Source: Lactarius indigo | Lineage: Eukaryota; Basidiomycota; Agaricomycetes; Russulales; Russulaceae | Assembly (NCBI GenBank): GCA_025766275.1 | Contig: JAFKAC010000001.1 | Span: 2,046,001 to 2,110,000 of the forward strand | Reading direction: 5' to 3' | DNA: 64,000 nt | In this document: one piece after another, positions 1 to 14,868 of the stretch | Layout of the letters: each line of letters opens with the position of its first letter | How positions within the stretch are numbered: the first letter of the stretch is position 1 | The notes under the pieces: model-generated | Database searches by the model: none | Seen by the model: the letters and a program-made list of their open reading frames with translations, nothing else | Told to the model about the DNA's origin: nothing | Translations under genes and position numbers: made by a program

Positions 1-2274
1 ACGAAAGTAATGTGGTCTGCGTCTGGATGCCCATTTGCGCTGACGATATCACAAGTAGGCTCACCAATACATTTGTGAATTTTCACTGTTCGACATTCCC
101 AACCCTCTTTGATTTTTCGGACAGATATCAACCGCCACCCACTTTTTCCGTCCCATCATCTGCACCGCAGCATCAATCATGCCTTCACATACAGCAGTTT
201 CTCGAGGCGGGTACGGGTCCAATGTACCTCTAGCGAGACACCTTCATGACTGCTAACATATAGGTTTCAAGTACTGATGCTACCGATCACTTTCGTCAAC
301 GTCAGTCCACCTGTTTCATGGTCGGCCAAGACTAGACTTTCTTTGCAGGTTCTCGGCGCTCTCCTCACAAACACGACCGAAAACCCATATACGCGCTTAG
401 TCTGACAATACCACCGAAGGATATCGATAACTGTTTGGAGCCAGGGAAGTCATCGATACATGTTTCCGTAAGCACGCTATAACTTGAGACGAATCTGCTC
501 TTGGCTAAATCATAGTTCAGAACGAGAACGACGTCATGACTTTTGTTGACTCTGCTGTCAACGCATTCCTGCGTCGTCATAGATTTCTTAGTACTGAAGG
601 CATGGCTACACCACAGAAGAGACGAAAGATTATCAGCCCGGATTCATCTTGGGACGGGACCAATGTCCCAGTTTCGAGACAGCTGTCTTCTTCTGTACCC
701 GAAGTACCATCTAATCCATCGCTCATGGCTCGTGGAGCAAGAAACTTGACATCGTCGCACTTCAACCCCGTTCGTAGTCTCTGTATTTCTGGTTTTCTTA
801 TTTCTAATGTCGTTGTTTATCAGGACAATGGCGGCGATGAGATGAACGAGACCCGGAAGGATCCCAATCCTACGTTTATTGCTGAGACGAGCACTCGCCA
901 TTCGTATCCTCACACATTACTAAGTCGAGAAGAAGGCGAAGATGGAGATGCATCACAAGCTGTCATGAAGCTCTCACGAATATCACTTACCGCCGCTACC
1001 TCCACGGACGATAAAGGCGAAGCTCCACTGTGGATAGTTGATGCTTTAAAGGTAGGTCTTGTACGTGGTAGTCACCTAGAACTCGCTAACGTCACGAAAG
1101 GACAACTCCGCATATTTTGTCGAGGAGCAACCAATACCTTCCGTTCCTCGACAACAACTCCAAACCAATTTCCCCTCCGAATATGTTACGGATGAAACGT
1201 ATGTCACGCGACCTCGCTTATTCGATGGTTCCCTCTCCATCATGGACGAAACCTCGACATGGTCCCTTCAAAGGGGGGATATTTCCCGCTTGAAGGTGAT
1301 AAGTCAGCTGGACAGGAAATTCATTGTTTGTATTGTTGATGCAATCAGTGAGAGTAGCGAGAGGTGTCAAACATCTGATTGCGCTAAGCGCGTACTGGTC
1401 CTCATCGATCAGCATGCTGCCTCTGAACGAATCCGCGTGGAGGGGTACTTGAGGGATCTGTGTCACCACTTCCTCGATGCTGGACGGGCCGGGAACCAGA
1501 ATACGTTCCGCATTAAATTAGAACCCCCACGCCCGGTTCTTCTCAGCAGAAGGGAGGCGTCTACACTCCGCAGCAGTACACTGATATTGGGAAGATGGGG
1601 CCTTGACCTGAGTTGGCCAGAAAACGAGAACCGTGATCGAAACACCGATCAGGAGGTATATGAACAAGTTCTAGTGCACAGCGTGCCGCAAGTAGTGGGC
1701 GAAAAAGTGCGCCATATCGTCTTTGCATCCGAACGGTACTCATTCTTTCACGACTAGCTTCTCACGGGAGACGAGCTGCGGAATTTCCTTAGAGAACACA
1801 CGGAGCAGTCGGGAACGGATGATGTACTTCCAGCCTTAGGACCTGAGGGACAGAAGATCGATCAAGATAGCCCCACATGGCACAAGGCGCTTCGTTGGTG
1901 TCCAAAGGGTTTACTCGAGCTTGTCAACTCGAGAGCATGCCGAGGTTTCCTTCATTCATTTATACATGAAGCGACCCAACTGATGTCGTCAAGGTGCCAT
2001 CATGTTCAATGACGCATTATCGATCGATCAATGTGAAAGACTGGTGTCTCAACTCGCAGAGACGGTGTTTCCGTTTCAGTGTGCACATGGAAGGTTCGTT
2101 CGTTCTACAGGCACCTAGAGGACCTGCTGACGTGACTTCCTCATCGACAATCCATCTTGTAGGCCGTCCTTGGTAGCGCTGACCGGAACATCTGGATCGG
2201 TCCCACGACGAGACGAGCGGGGCCGAGAGATTGACTGGGCAGAGAGCGGGTCGTTATTGGGACTTGGAAGGTAG
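1..2274 (+). CDS. MLH3: DNA mismatch repair protein MLH3, 5' end outside the window
   Basis: MutL-family protein; the MLH1-MLH3 heterodimer is the endonuclease that resolves meiotic crossover intermediates. The ATPase domain is mostly missing because the gene runs off the left edge. Visible in order: the end of the N-terminal domain (about 350-590, with ALSLTIPPKDIDNCLEPGKS, typical of MLH3), a linker with a basic KRRK stretch, then the C-terminal nuclease domain. The metal-binding motif DQHA-x2-E-x4-E is intact (DQHAASERIRVE, about 1410-1440). Later come the conserved ACRG..IMFND block and FPFQCAHGRPS, whose Cys and His help bind metal in MutL nucleases. At least five introns are needed, for example the one ending at 1757 that removes an in-frame stop. 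Stop at 2272-2274. I see no frameshift here. Exon borders before 350 are uncertain. Confidence 0.9.
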
Positions 2275-2740
2275 TGATTGCGTTGAAAGTGATGAGGATG
2301 TCATGTCATGAAAATATTTTACCAGCAAAAAAAGGTCAATCACTGGGCTCCTTCGGCGGCCTCAGCCGCCCAGCTGCAGGCTATCCACCGGGAGATTCGC
2401 CGCGACCGTGCGAGGATTCGTGGTTAGTATGTGGCACCGATGACATCATGGCTTGTCAGTTCGATACCCCCCTTAATCCGATGACGGAGAATGACGGAGA
2501 GTGTGCAGCCCACACTAAGTGTCTTGTGCACTGGTTCAGCTGCGGAGCTCACTTGTGCAATATGTGCAATACTTACGTCAAAGTTAGATTTTTCCGCGGA
2601 TTCGGCGATTCGGCGAAAGACCGATTCCTGGGCCGGCCCAGTTCAATTTACAATGGAACCCGTGACGTCACCGCTTCTCCGCATCGATATAAGAGGGACG
2701 CATCCTGGAGTGTAGTGTGACCGTCTGCATCTACCTTACC
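2275..2740. other. Intergenic region between MLH3 and the SBDS-like gene
   Basis: About 465 bases without a recognisable gene. Short open frames exist on the + strand but show no family features. It should hold the MLH3 3' end and the promoter of the following gene. No clear TATA box or repeat is visible. Confidence 0.5.
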
Positions 2741-3340
2741 ATGGGAAAATCAATCACCAAGGTCGTCTACAAACCAGACCCTAACGCATCCGATGTCTTT
2801 ATTGTCGTCGTTAATCCTGTAGAGGTGTGTATAAGTGCTAGAGCCACGAAGAGTCATACTCATAGTGCGTCAGTACAAGAAATGGAAAGACGGTGATTAT
2901 TCTTGCAGTTCATCATAGACTAAATCACTGAAAAGTGGCTACTCTCAGACAGGTATATCCCCTTGCACCCCGGTTCTTTCCATGTAGAGGTTGACAACAA
3001 TACTTCTTCAGGACCATTCCTCTAGTTGAAGTGGTCGACTGTATGTAATCTTTGATCGTTCGGCTGCCATGTCCCTCATCGTGGATTGACTTCAGCGTTC
3101 GAAATTCTCTCATCGAACCAAGGGCCGCAAGGTCTCCTACGTCGTCCTTCAAAGCAGGAACTGGACAACGAGTTTGGCACACACGTTGACGTTGATGTCA
3201 TTCAGCATATTTTGGAGAAGGGCAAGGACGAAGCAAGTGAAAGTCTTGCTTCCGGAAAGTGGGGGAGCAAGAACGATTCGAAGGGCAGTGCTTTCTTAGA
3301 CAATAGGGGAGGCAACAGCCAGAGGACAACTGGGATCTGA
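2741..3340 (+). CDS. RTC3: SBDS-like domain protein, Rtc3 (YHR087W) family
   Basis: Small one-domain protein related to the N-terminal domain of SBDS, the ribosome maturation factor. Yeast Rtc3 is linked to RNA metabolism and telomere-cap phenotypes; its precise role is unknown. The start MGKSITKVVYKPDPNASDVF and the blocks YKKWKDG, TIPLVEVVD, QGPQGLLRRPSKQELDNEFG, and DVDVIQHILEKGK follow the family pattern. Assembling it needs introns after NPVE, after the KWK segment, and after EVVD (donor gtatgt near 3040, acceptor ttcag near 3095). The C-terminal tail (KNDSKGSAFLDNRG) is short and polar, as usual. The total of roughly 115-120 residues fits the family. Same strand as MLH3, about 470 bases downstream. 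Confidence 0.85.
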
Positions 3341-3471
3341 GTCGAGATGAGCACGCAGAGAGGCAGGGATGTAAGATCCGGGCATGAGTCGCATGTCTGT
3401 ACATCATTGTAAACAAGCCTGTGCACAGTTCTCGTAACGTAAATCATTCACCAGACCAGCGCCACATCGAT

Positions 3472-3574
3472 GTTACCTTGCCGGAGTGGTTAACGGGATC
3501 GCCTGCTAAAGTCATATGACTTCGCATTCAGCGGTTGGGCTTTGCCCGCGAGTGTTCGAATCGCTCAGGTAACG
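3472..3574 (+). tRNA. tRNA-Ser (anticodon GCU) with intron
   Basis: A complete class II tRNA. Acceptor arms GTTACCT (3472-3478) and AGGTAAC (3567-3573) pair perfectly, with discriminator G at 3574. D arm CCG..CGG. Anticodon stem ATCGC/GCGGT flanks loop CTGCTAA with anticodon GCT at 3505-3507. Variable arm GGGC-TTT-GCCC is the long arm expected for tRNA-Ser. T arm GAGTG-TTCGAAT-CGCTC. A 21-base intron (3509-3529) interrupts the gene one base 3' of the anticodon, the canonical position. Reads AGC/AGU codons. Confidence 0.95.
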
Positions 3575-3582
3575 TTTCTTTT
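3575..3582 (+). terminator. RNA polymerase III T-run terminator of tRNA-Ser
   Basis: TTTCTTTT immediately follows the tRNA discriminator base. The TTTT at 3579-3582 is a standard Pol III stop. It lies only 6 bases before the ATG proposed for the next gene. Confidence 0.75.
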
Positions 3583-3588
3583 ACCTTG

Positions 3589-4226
3589 ATGAACTACATC
3601 TGGCTTGATTGTGATCCGGTGTGGACTTTTGAGAGCTGGTTTTCATGTTCCTTCAGCTTACAGACTCGGACACTAGGGACATGACGATGCCACTGCCATC
3701 TTATTGGCGAATCCATTGCCCCAATATTCACCTTCTCGGCGTCTCCACTGTACGCCGCTCGTCTTACCCTGCGCGACTCCCGCTAAGCCATCTGCAAGGT
3801 GCACGGGAATGCCACTGCTGAAAATACCAAGTGCAACGCATCCCGGTGCTTATACGCGTTTGCAGCCCCGGAAACTGTCAAGGTCTACGGTGGCGCGACG
3901 CGGCCACTCCTACGGCCTGAGAGACACGATCCCGAGATCCATGGTCCCGATGGGCTAGGTGGCGTGGAGGGACTTCCGTCGGCTGAGTCGGGTAGTGTGC
4001 GAGAGCGCATCGAGAGCCGCCCAGCCATCGAAGCCATTGCGAGTGCGATCAGGCAGACGTGGAACGGCGGCGCGGGTGCCAAAGTCACCCTCGTCGCGTC
4101 TGGGCCTCTGACGAACATCGCCCTTTTCGTGAGCGTGTACACGGACCTCTTCGACGCAATCGAGCGGATCGTCTTTATGGGTGGTGGAATCGGCATCGGT
4201 AATCGTTCCGCGGTAGCAGGTTCGTC

Positions 4227-4264
<38 letters not shown>

Positions 4265-4952
4265 GAAGTCGTTCATCTCAATCTAACGTCACTATTTTTG
4301 AGGCAGAGTTTAATATCTTGTGCGATCGTAGGTTTTCGGATCCTCGTCACCCTGCCTGTCTCATTCCTGATTGCGCGTTGGCTTGGTACAGCCGAAGCCG
4401 CTCAGATCGTTTTAGACGCTCCGATACCGAAAGCGATGATACCCCTCAACATCACTCACAAAGCCATCGTGACCGACACCCTCCATGCCAATCTGATCAA
4501 CCCGACGCCCACGACCCACGAAGTCCCGTCTGGCGTAGCCAGCAGTCAACTCCGCCATACGCTCTCTACACTCATTTCCTACTTCAGGGAGACATACAAA
4601 TCAACTTTTGGTTTTTTGGATGGGCCGCCCCTTCATGATGCGTTGACAATAGCTTACGTCTGTCAGCCGGACTTGTTCACTAGACAGCGGTACAGGGTGG
4701 ACGTAGAATTGAGTGGGGTCCACACCGCAGGGCAAACTGTGGCGGATGTCTGGGAATATTCGAGGGCAGATGACACTTGGGGAAGGACGGGCAAGAACTG
4801 CGAAGTTGCGACAGATCTTAATGTTCGCGCTGTCTTGTCACTCTTGGCGTTTCTCAGTATTGACAAGCTCTCTTACCCAGATCGCGGCGTTTTTCGAGCT
4901 GTTCTTCGATTGTGTTGCGAAGTGTGATAGGGTTTCACCGCTAAATCACTAG
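3589..4952 (+). CDS. URH1: Inosine-uridine preferring nucleoside hydrolase (uridine nucleosidase), +1 frame break
   Basis: Hydrolyses ribonucleosides to base and ribose in pyrimidine salvage. The start MNYIWLDCDP runs across an intron (donor gtgtgg, acceptor cactag) into GHDDATAILLA, giving the Asp-rich Ca2+ and ribose site DPGHDDA. Later blocks are GVSTVHGNA (across an intron), ASGPLTNIAL, FMGGGIGIGNRSAVA, EFNILCD, PEAAQIVLDAP and PLHDALTIAYV, whose His-Asp pair belongs to the active site. The end FFDCVAKCDRVSPLN is normal for the family. At about 3712-3725 (AATCCATTGC) one surplus base must be skipped to pass from LLAN to PNIHLLGVST; no intron fits there. One intron carries a 34-base T run. 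All other parts look functional, so a sequence error is likelier than gene death, but a pseudogene cannot be excluded. The start codon is the only in-frame ATG after the tRNA. Confidence 0.85.
4229..4262 (+). repeat. Poly-T run (34 bases) inside an intron of the nucleoside hydrolase
   Basis: Uninterrupted T34. It lies between the exons encoding NRSAVA and EFNILCD, so it is intronic. Its length in the assembly is likely to be imprecise. Confidence 0.9.
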
Positions 4953-5064
4953 CACACAAACTAGATTATGGGAAATACATTGTCGGGTATGTAATACATA
5001 AATGCATGTGTATTGGTGTCCGTGAGTGAGCGTAAGTCATCATTAATCAACCTTAGAGTTTGCT

Positions 5065-8000
5065 TCAACCTCTTGCTCCATCAATGAACATCTTACTGAG
5101 TGGGCGTCGTTCCGGACGAGCCCTGCGCTTGCCATCGCGCATACTACGGATGGTTAGGTCAAGGGCGCCATGCTCTATTGTCTTCATGGTCCCTGTAGCC
5201 CGGCCTTGCGAGCTTAGAGGGGCCAACATCTGAGCGTCATGAGATACTTTGAGGGTCTATCGTATCCTGTCAGCACTCCTGCGTTCGATGTCAAAACAAA
5301 ACAAAACACGGACCAGCTCCGGTTTAGGCCTGCTCGATCTCCGGAGGAGTTACGATTAGAGCACTGGGGGTTTGCACCTTCTCTTCTGTATCATGAACTT
5401 CTAGTGCTGCTTTCTGCACAACACGGTTCTCAGCCACCCATTCGAGGACCAGAACAGAGAGGTACATTACCTGCAAAGAGGAAGAGAATGTCAATATCAA
5501 CGCAAAGAAGTCTTCGGGCTTCGGTGAGTCTGGCGAATCGGGGATCTCCCCATAATACACAAGCAGGTTCTTAAGATCCGCATCGAGTGCCAATCCAAGC
5601 TTAGATACCGCATCAATGGTCACCCGCTCTTTCAGTATAAATGGCTTGCAGAACCATCAGCCAGTAATACTGAAGGATAGAGGTACTGATAACCTTACCT
5701 CCATAACGTCGATGAATCGATCAGCGGGCGGGCAATACTCTAACCCCCTTAGCCTTCCTTAAGTTCAACCTGAAGGAGGTCTAGACCACTGACAAGAGTG
5801 GAGATGGAGGTCATTAAACCCGAGACGGACACTGCATGGGGATTAGACGAGTCGATCGCATTTGAGAGGAAGCTCACCTCGCGCAGCCGCTTCTATGTGG
5901 GGCATATCCTCAAGGAAGGTCACGAGAGTTGGGTCTGTACGCAAAAGAATCCGGGCCTACATAATGTAATAACGTTGGGCATTCCGCGCCTCCCTTTACG
6001 GACTTCGTCTCAGCGTAACTATCATTAGCAGTATTAAGCATGCAGAAAGAAGGTAGGAAGTAGGAGTGCTTAAGTGACCTTCAGGAGAGCTTCCAATCGA
6101 AAGCCGCGCGCTCCGCCGCGAAAGCTTGAACCATTGAGGGCATTGCCTACCTGTAAGCACGGCCTAGATGGCGTCAATATCGTTCGAGTCGGCTAGGTTG
6201 AACGTACCTGGAGGACGCGCTTGAATTTCTGCGACGTCTTGAGTTCCCGTGATGCGCTATGGAGAATATCTAGTTCCGGTCGTATCTCTTCAACGTCTAA
6301 GTTCAAGCCTCCGTCTATAGCACCATGCATTTCAAACGATCTGCAATCCTTGGGATATCCATGATCTAAGCGATGAATTAGAGTTTGCACTAGCCACGAG
6401 GAATTAAAGCCCACCTGGAAGAAATACTGGTCTGCCTTTGCAAGTTTACTGACATCCTCGAAATCCTTGAGTCTGGTGATCTCTTCTGTAGTGGGCAACT
6501 GCCTTTCCATTGCCTTCAGATCATCCACTGAAAGCGTTTTATCGTCAACCTCTAAAAGTGCCTTGCGAATATCCGCCGGAGCAAGCTTTATCCTTGAAAG
6601 CATGATGGCTACGAAGAGGTGAGCAAAGGCACGACAAAGAGGGTGAATTACTTGCCAATATTGTTAGCTCGCGTTATGTCTAACAGAGTCGTTACAGACG
6701 CCTTTCTCGTGGTATTTTCTCGGTGCGATGGCGCGTTCACAGTACTGTCGAGAGAGAAAGTTGATTCTAGGTCGTGTAGGGAGAATTGGGTATCGGAAGG
6801 GACGTCATTCCATATGGAGGTCGTCAGTGCGGTAGACTGTAACTTGTTCCAAAAGAAGGGTCGCAGTCGCTTTCCTGGTTCCACTCGGCGTGAATTCTCG
6901 AAATGAGGTGGAGGCGGAGGCGCGGGGCCGCTACCGAACGTAGGTAAGGGTGGTGGTGGTGGCGGCGGCGGCGGAATCCCTGAGCCATTAGCGGCAGAAA
7001 GTAGCGGTAGTGGAGGCGGAGGCGGCGGCGGCGGCGGCGGCGGTGGTAGTGGAAAGGAGGTTTCCGTCGGTGTACGAGAGGAGACAGGCGGAGGTGGAGG
7101 CGGAGGCGGTGGAGGCGGGGGTGGAGGCGGAGGCGGAGGCGGAGGCGGGGGTGGGGGTGAATGAGGTTGTACGAGTGTAGGTGTTGGCGGTTCAAGTGGC
7201 GATTGTGCCCCTCGAGGTGGCGACGGCGGCAGGGATGCCTCCTGAAGCTGAGCAGTCTCTTTAGGTTTGGTGTTCGCCGGCCGTGGGGGGGGAGGTGGAG
7301 GGGCGACCCGCACTTTGAAGTCCTTCTCAGTGATGAACTTCGGTTTAGCAGCCAGCTGGACTTTCAAATCGGTTATCTCTGCCTTGAGTGTAGCGATCAT
7401 CTTCTCCTTTTGAGACATGTTTTCAATCGCTCGCTCCGCGAGTAATGCGGCGTCGACGTCAGTGTCTGTCTCCTTGGAGTCCTCTCGTGACCGGAATCGA
7501 GAATACACAGACTCAAGAGCCCGCTTCAAGTAAAGCAGCTCCTTCTCCTTCTGTGCATTAGTACTTTCCAAATCCGCTATCTGTGAGCATGGTCGTTAAT
7601 AGGTAGACGCAACTCATGACTAGATGGACGGACGCGGGTCTTATGATTCGCTATCTCGTCCATGACACTGGTCCACTTGGTTTTCTCGCGCTCACGCTTA
7701 GCTCGTTCATCCTATTTCATAAGGCGAGGGTGAGTGCGCCAAATTTAGTTCTAACACACAACCGTATGCAAAAAAAACACACAATTTCGCGAGTCTCAAT
7801 GGGATTCGAAGACTTCAAGCCGTCGAGTTCAGATTGTAGTTGTGCGACCTGTTTTTCCTTCTGAACTAAGCGCTGAACTAATCCATGGAAACTCTATCGG
7901 GGTGATCAATGCAAAGGAACGGCGGTATAAAAATGACGCACCTCTGGACCACCCTTTCCCAAACCTCTTGATGCGGAAACCGGTGTGCTCGTAGTTATAG

Positions 8001-11000
8001 CCTTGAGAGTAGTGAGCTCTGCTTTCTGCTGACTGAGAATTTCTCGTAATTGTAAGCTCTTCGGGGATCGTCAACTAAATGGGGTTCCTTTGACGCAGAT
8101 CCGAGACGCACCTCGGCCGTCAAGTGCTCAACTTGTCCTTGTAAGAGTCTCGACTTCGTTGCGAAGGGCTACGCTAGTGCCATCCTCTGCGGGACCACAA
8201 TTCGCCGGGGTTGCCAGTGACGTCTTGAACGCTCGCCACGAAGTTCTTCAAGAACGTTGGCCAATCTCCCTGTCTAGTCGACGTTAGCCTTAACCACGGG
8301 ATGGAGAGGTCGGCCGCACAAGTCGTCGATAGAACTGGTTTGTTCAACGAAAGTTGCTACTAATGGAGGACAAATCTATCGTTAAGATACTAGAAAGGAA
8401 TGTCGGTTCAGACTATTGCGAAGCTGTGAACAACCAGTACCTTTCGCCTTGCTGTTGAAACAGAGATATCAGTGCCCTCAGAATCCTAATAATCCTGGTC
8501 GTAATCCTCGGTGCGAGATCTCGTCAGATTTACAAGCTCCTCAAAGGCCGACGTTAACTCAGGAGCGTTGTGCCGACTGTCACCTTGGACGAGGTGAGAC
8601 GCGCGTTCTCGCATGTCTTCCTCATCTTCAAATTTCTCTTCTGTGTATACGTCGAGCTGCGTTACCAACCCTTCGGGTGGTCTTATGTATCGCAAGGTCT
8701 AGCGCAGGGTAAGTATGATGACATCGCGACGAAAAACCCAGTACTCACGACAATGACCTTCATTTAAACCTCGTCTACTGAATTCCTCACGGAGTAAAAT
8801 TCGTTCTTCCAAAGACTCAGGGCCATTTGTCAGAGCATTGATTAGAACCATGGATGCCGTGCGTGCTTCCCAGGCGCCATCATCTTCGGAGGGAATGATC
8901 CACACTCTCCATGCAGTCATCCGCATCAAACTCAGGGAGGCGCAACGATGCGATGAGTTCCTCAAACCGAAACGCCTCATCAAATACGACTCGGTAATCT
9001 GACATCGCTGCCATGACCATCTTGTGGCCTTCAGGGATGGCTAAGACGCATATGGCGGCCTAGAAGATCGGATACCAAAGCTCGCAGTTTGGATGATGCA
9101 TGATGTAGAGAGTAGGCGATGTGGGTGATTGTAGTAGGCGAATCAAGGACCGCATTGAATCCCGGCTGATGGGGGCTACATTTAACGTAAGCTAATTCGG
9201 ACGTTATTTGCTTGCTCACCTCCGTGTTCGACAAAACCCTGAGGATTTTCACGATTTCCAGGAGTACAGCATCTTCTATATCGGAGAGATCTTTCCTCTT
9301 CCCCGCTCTTCCAACGAGGCCGGCCAATAAAGCACTCAGTACGCCCAACCCCCCCTCTGCTCCGACAAATTCTCCTACCCAGAAGACACGAGCGGTGGAC
9401 AAATGAACTCGCAGCGAAATCAGATGTTTAACGAGTTTTGTGTCGAGGGCCTTTCCCTTAATACCGTTTACATACCACTTCGGGGACTTGCCTTCTTTCA
9501 GCCTACCCTTACTGGTAGTCTTCTCGCCGCCAGAAGAAGCCCACAAGCTCGACCAAAGCCCGCCTGTGGTCTGAGGCTGAAGAGATTGAGGTTCCTCCGT
9601 CGCCTTTGCCCCCTGCTGGACGGTCGTCCAATTGGATTCCGTCCGGTCGCCTTTACGGTCCGAGCCAGAGGTAGGTCGGAGGAAGAGCGGTTGCAGCACC
9701 CCAGCCCCCGATCGACAGTCGTTTGATTAAGCCAGAGTCTCCAGTCAATTGAGGAACGATGCGAGGGTAGTAGATTTCCCGCGCTAGAAGGGCCGTATGT
9801 AGCAGAATATGAAGGCTGTGCTCCATGCGGCGAGTGGAATTTCGGAGCGGCGATTCTGGATTGTCTATGTTGGTCTAAAAGGTACAACTTCCTGTCTCCC
9901 GAAAGCTGGTGCATCGCTCGGCGTTGCGGCTCTTTCAAGCCTAGATCGTCCTACCCGTACTTCAGGGACATTGTATGTGACTTACACGTTCGCACATACC
10001 AGCATCTGCTCAAATTCATTTATGTCCAAACCGTCTTCCCCGCTATCATCTTGGCTTGTCTGAGAATGGGCATCTCCGTTGGTTCGTCCCATGAGTTTGG
10101 GCTCGCTGACGCTCACACGTTCGGGTGAGTCCTTGGTCACTTTAGGAGGAGATGTCGATGTGGAAGGGCGGAGCCAGCTGTCAAACACGCTCGAGAATCG
10201 GGCCTGAGATAGAGATTGGCGCCATTCGGTAGACGGCTTCGCCGGCGAAGGCACTTTAGACGCCGGACGTGCAGGGTTTTGCTTGGCTGTTCCACCCGCG
10301 TCCTCTTCCTCTGACGCTTCCATTTCCTGAACCGCCTTGATTGTAGATTCCGACGGCTCAACAGACATAGAAGATGTAGAGCGTGGTCGAGAGCGACGAT
10401 ACCACTCGTCCGGGACTGAAAACCGAAAGAATCGCTTCGCCTTCGCGGAAAAGCCAGGCGGGATCACGGGAGAAAGTAGTAAATCGGAGAAGCAAGCGTC
10501 CGGAAGTGAGTGTGGAAGCCTCTGGGAACAATTAAAGACACGCTTTAGCGATGGAATGGAGAAGGCCAATCGCAGCTCACTCTCAACATCGTCTTCGGCC
10601 CACACATCCTCTAATACATACTGCACAGTACCTCCACCAGGCCCTGATAGTGACCTAGTAAGTCCGAGAGCGTCTAAGATTGACTGAGAAACATCTGCGA
10701 CAGTAGCGGCCCTCGAGAAGAAGCACTTCCAAGTGAAGCCATCGTGGATTTCAGGGACCCGGAGAAACGATACTGTGACGGAGAGTGAAGGGTGTAGAGA
10801 AACGAGACGCAGGACAGGAGAATGGAGATGAGATGTCAATGCGAAAGACGAGAAATGACGCTCGAGCGAGGGGTCCGAGGTGGTTTGAATCAAGGGAGCA
10901 ACTCTGACCGACTCCCCCACAAGACCTAGGGCGAGACCCGAACAACTGAATACGAGGCAGAGAGGACATTGAGTGACACACACCATCTCCTAAAGATTCC

Positions 11001-11219
11001 AACTCGGCTTCTTCCCACTGGCGACCCGGCCGTCTCCGTACGAATTAACTGAATGGCCCAACCGCGAGGGTGCAAGTTGCCGAGTATATCGGTCTTGACT
11101 TCATCAAGGTCGCTTAGGGCGTTTATCACATCAGCGACCGTCCCGTGCTGTTGCACCGAAGCAAAGTGGAGGGAACCAGATGGTAATACTGTTGGTACAA
11201 TGAGAATGTCATCGGGCAT
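5065..11219 (-). CDS. Formin, Bni1/SepA-type actin nucleator
   Basis: Nucleates and elongates unbranched actin filaments for polarised growth and septation. Reading from 11219: MPDDILIVPTVLPSG starts the N-terminal GTPase-binding/FH3 region (to about 8490), with armadillo-like helical stretches such as DIEDAVLLEIVKILRVLSN and GFNAVLDSPTTITHIAYSLH. A coiled coil follows (about 8100-7340, KEKELLYLKRALESVY, QKEKMIATLKAEITDLKVQL). FH1 is very proline-rich (about 7330-6905). FH2 begins near FFWNKLQ (about 6885) and includes RIKLAPADIRKALLEVDD and LKNLLVYYGE. The C-terminal DAD has GALDLTIRSMRDGKRRARP and ends at TGA 5065-5067. The last junctions use a donor after EVHDTEEK and an acceptor before TLKVSHDAQ. 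Around 1,600 residues, normal for fungal formins. The start lies 84 bases after the end of MCM6 on the same strand. Many exon edges between 7.6 and 10 kb are approximate. Confidence 0.9.
7086..7157 (-). repeat. Polyproline tract of the formin FH1 domain (24 Pro codons)
   Basis: 72 bases of CCN codons in the formin frame, giving 24 consecutive prolines between Ser and Val-Ser-Ser. Codons are mixed CCT/CCG/CCA/CCC, so it is selected protein sequence rather than a pure microsatellite. Further tracts lie at about 7020-7060 and 6945-6975. FH1 polyproline binds profilin-actin. Confidence 0.9.
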
Positions 11220-11302
11220 TGGGGAAAACGACGGTGAGGGTAGCTATATGCTATAAGAAGCGTACACTGGCAAGAAGACATACACAGCAGCAAGACAGAT
11301 GA

Positions 11303-14560
<3,258 letters not shown>

Positions 14561-14644
14561 TTGTGCTGGACTCAGTGGAGACGCGGCTAGTCGCGTTTGC
14601 GCCTTGCACATTGGGCAACGCGAAAGCACCGGCCCTTCATCAAA

Positions 14645-14652
14645 TCACGTGA
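14645..14652. promoter_or_regulatory. TCACGTGA palindrome upstream of MCM6
   Basis: Perfect 8-bp palindrome containing the CACGTG E-box, 85 bases upstream of the MCM6 start. CACGTG is bound by bHLH factors such as Cbf1/USF types. The same octamer recurs at 29553 and 49978 in this window. That it is a working site is inference. Confidence 0.5.
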
Positions 14653-14868
14653 TGCAATAATCCATGATATTACGGCGATTGTAAAGTAGTGGGGGTATCC
14701 AGAACCACATTCTGTGGCCAAAACAACAAATAGCAATTCAAATTAGCGAGCAGCCGACATGAACCCAGGAATCGGTACTCGGAATGCATTAAAGTAAAAG
14801 CAAGAAAGTAATGAACAGGAAGGGGGGAGAAAGAAAGTCCCGTAATCGCAAAGTGCCGGTGTGGAAAT

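Noticed and set aside
1680..1760. Premature stop in MLH3 after ERYSFFHD
   Set aside because: A GT-AG intron (gtgcgc to gactag) removes the stop and joins VVGEK to LLTGDELRNF.
6824..7445. Long Arg/His- and Gly/Arg-rich open frames opposite or beside the formin FH1 region
   Set aside because: They are mirror translations of CCN/GGN repeats encoding polyproline; the formin frame explains them fully.
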